The notes below the pieces were generated by a model. That model saw nothing but the letters and a program-made list of their open reading frames with translations, made no database searches and was not told the origin of the DNA. DNA of 64,000 bases from Owenia fusiformis. Lineage: Eukaryota > Annelida > Polychaeta > Sabellida > Oweniidae. Both the position numbers and the translations under genes were made by a program. The stretch spans positions 10,195,278-10,259,277 of the forward strand of contig CAIIXF020000008.1 of assembly GCA_903813345.2 (NCBI GenBank), in the 5' to 3' direction. This document shows, in pieces, positions 62,472-64,000 of this stretch (positions within the stretch are counted from its first letter, which is position 1; each line of letters begins with the position of its first letter).

Positions 62472-62640
62472 CGTTGATATATATAGTAGTTCTTACAGCC
62501 GTGCCCTGCACAATAAATTTGTAGTGTCGTATATAAATATAATAGTTCTTACGTCCGTGCCCTGCACAATAAATTCGTAGTGTCGTTGATATATATAAAG
62601 TTCTTACAACCGTGTCCTGCACAATAAATTTGTCGAGTCG
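62472..62640 (+). repeat. 55-bp tandem repeat with AATAAA in each unit
   Basis: Three copies (GTTCTTAC anchors at 62489, 62545 and 62600) of a unit with GTTCTTAC, CCGTG(C/T)CCTGCACAATAA and ATT(T/C)GT(A/C)G. Each contains TATATA-rich spacer and an AATAAA hexamer. Confidence 0.85.
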
Positions 62641-64000
62641 TTCATCACGCATATCATGCGTAAATTGTAGAAGATAACGTTTATAGAGTTCGGTTGGAGT
62701 TCAGGAAAAGGCACGTTCATGCACGATGATGGTCTGTCGTGCTAGCCCGGAAATCGCTCCTTCCTGAAGGCGTTATGTGTCCTGATTGCAAGCCGGTGTT
62801 TGAGGGTAATGGCCGTTAATATATTGCATCACTGAGCACAATGTCTGTATGGTGCACACCCGGTGCCCTGAACATTCGGTGATTTCAAATGTTGTAGTTG
62901 GTGTTTAAGAGGGTAATAGGCTACCAAGTGATAATTGGCTACTCATAGATTGGACCATGAAACTGAAGAAGTGGAATAATAGCATGCTCCTAAGTTGCAT
63001 CACGTGGCATAATGTAAATGATGATACGACCACGTCGAATAATTTCAGAATAGACTGACTTACGTACAGTTCACATATGGAACCCTTAAGAGATGGCATG
63101 AGGTTAGATTAGATTTAATACCGCCTAACGTATTATATGATAACTTGTTGCTGTCGAATGGAGTGACAATTTAGATTAACAGTATGCACAAACGGCAAAC
63201 AAATTCAACGATAGGAGAATCACGAGAATCACTAAAAGAGAATAAACAATTTCTGTTAAGGGTACTGGTGTTCATAACTAGAAGCCCAGAATGCTTGAAA
63301 TATAATAAGCTATGGTTGTCGTGCATTCTGATAAACTCATGATTGTGGAGACATAAGGTACATAAACTGAGCATGAAGTGAAGATATAGTACGTTAAGTA
63401 GTGAAAATATGAGTTTCAACTCGTTTCCTGTTGCATTAAAACTCGTAATATATATGTTAGTTCTGTATGTACAATAATATGTAAATATAGTTCGTATGCC
63501 TAAGTTAACTTACATTATGGCTCTGAGCTGAATCTCAAAGCATGAACTACAGTACGAATATGGTGTTCCCACCGCGTATGGCCCCGTTGACTGATTGGCT
63601 GTAATTATAAAATAATCAGACGTGGTGGGAAGACCAAGCCGAACTAATAGTCGATTCATTTGTAATCCCATTTTGCAATAATGGGCGTGTGGTACAGTAT
63701 TACCAGATAATAATTTGCCGTGGGGCCTGCAACTGCCCGACACAAAAAATGAAGCAAGAGTCAGGTGTATATATATTGCCCCTTGTTGGTTCCGAAAGCA
63801 TGAACTGCAGTGGCACTATTTTATAACGTAATATGGTTGAAGAAATGTCGACATTCGAACCGGTAAATTATGGAGCGTTTGACCTGAGTCTTGTTTCCAG
63901 TAAGGCAAATTATGGAATCTAATGTAAAGCAAATTTGTCCAGAGCCAGCAAATGAGAAGTGAGATAACGGGTCAGGAAGAACGGAATAAAAGTATCTAGA
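62641..64000. other. Unassigned, GC-richer non-coding DNA at the window end
   Basis: From about 61300 onward, base composition is less AT-rich than the rest of the window, with CG-containing stretches. No exon, tRNA or transposase was recognised. Open frames up to 82 codons lack supporting features. The block could be part of a retroelement long terminal repeat or the flank of a gene outside the window. Confidence 0.3.

Noticed and set aside
63845-63875. GGTTCGAATG on the minus strand as a tRNA B-box
   Set aside because: No A-box, acceptor stem or cloverleaf could be fitted around it.

Overview
The window is nuclear DNA of an invertebrate animal. It is AT-rich and mostly non-coding. Its genes are split by GT-AG introns of 0.1 to 5.6 kb, and it is dense with short inverted-repeat transposons (MITEs). 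The three conserved proteins are all animal families. The low GC content, the (GTCC)n-linked repeats and the gene content would suit a lophotrochozoan, possibly a mollusc, but the species cannot be fixed from the sequence alone. Four conserved genes were assembled by hand from exon homology and splice sites, and all exon phases close. 

Layout. (1) 1-6550, plus strand: the 3' end of an estrogen-related receptor (ERR, NR3B) gene, three exons covering most of the ligand-binding domain down to helix 12. (2) 6551-13522: a possible long 3' UTR and intergenic DNA. (3) 13523-27466, plus strand: a complete seven-exon BAHD1-type chromatin protein gene (1936 residues) with a C-terminal BAH domain. Its first intron holds a 2.7-kb foldback element. 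(4) 27467-33025: convergent intergenic DNA. (5) 33026-40209, minus strand: a complete eight-exon SLC51A (organic solute transporter alpha) gene, 368 residues. (6) 40244-45422: intergenic DNA with four MITEs, two with perfect 8-bp target-site duplications, and a 33-bp minisatellite. (7) 45423-47920, minus strand: a complete three-exon RPS29 (uS14) gene with a 5'TOP-like start, an E-box, and a separate promoter-like cluster inside intron 1. (8) 47950-64000: gene-poor DNA with one possible small secreted protein on the minus strand (52719-52913), one orphan exon-like segment on the plus strand (59769-59822), a recent 135-bp duplication and several tandem arrays. 

How the parts relate. The four genes belong to different processes: nuclear-receptor transcription, heterochromatin silencing, steroid/bile-acid-type transport, and translation. 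Nothing indicates a shared operon-like unit. The most unusual points are: (a) the middle ERR exon is flanked on both sides by minisatellites made from its own splice sites, an 85-bp unit carrying the acceptor and a 52-bp unit carrying the donor; (b) an interspersed repeat family in and between BAHD1 and SLC51A carries perfect ERR response elements (TCAAGGTCA); (c) a 2.7-kb foldback element has 5-bp target duplications, more than 500 bp of inverted arms and arrays of a CCGCAGGTGA motif, without a transposase; (d) there is an unusual density of MITEs from several families with readable target-site duplications; (e) an array of YY1-like ATGGCGGC motifs lies in an ERR intron; (f) a GC-box/CCAAT/CRE/TATA cluster with no recognised gene sits inside an RPS29 intron. 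All family names come from reading the sequence; no database search was run.
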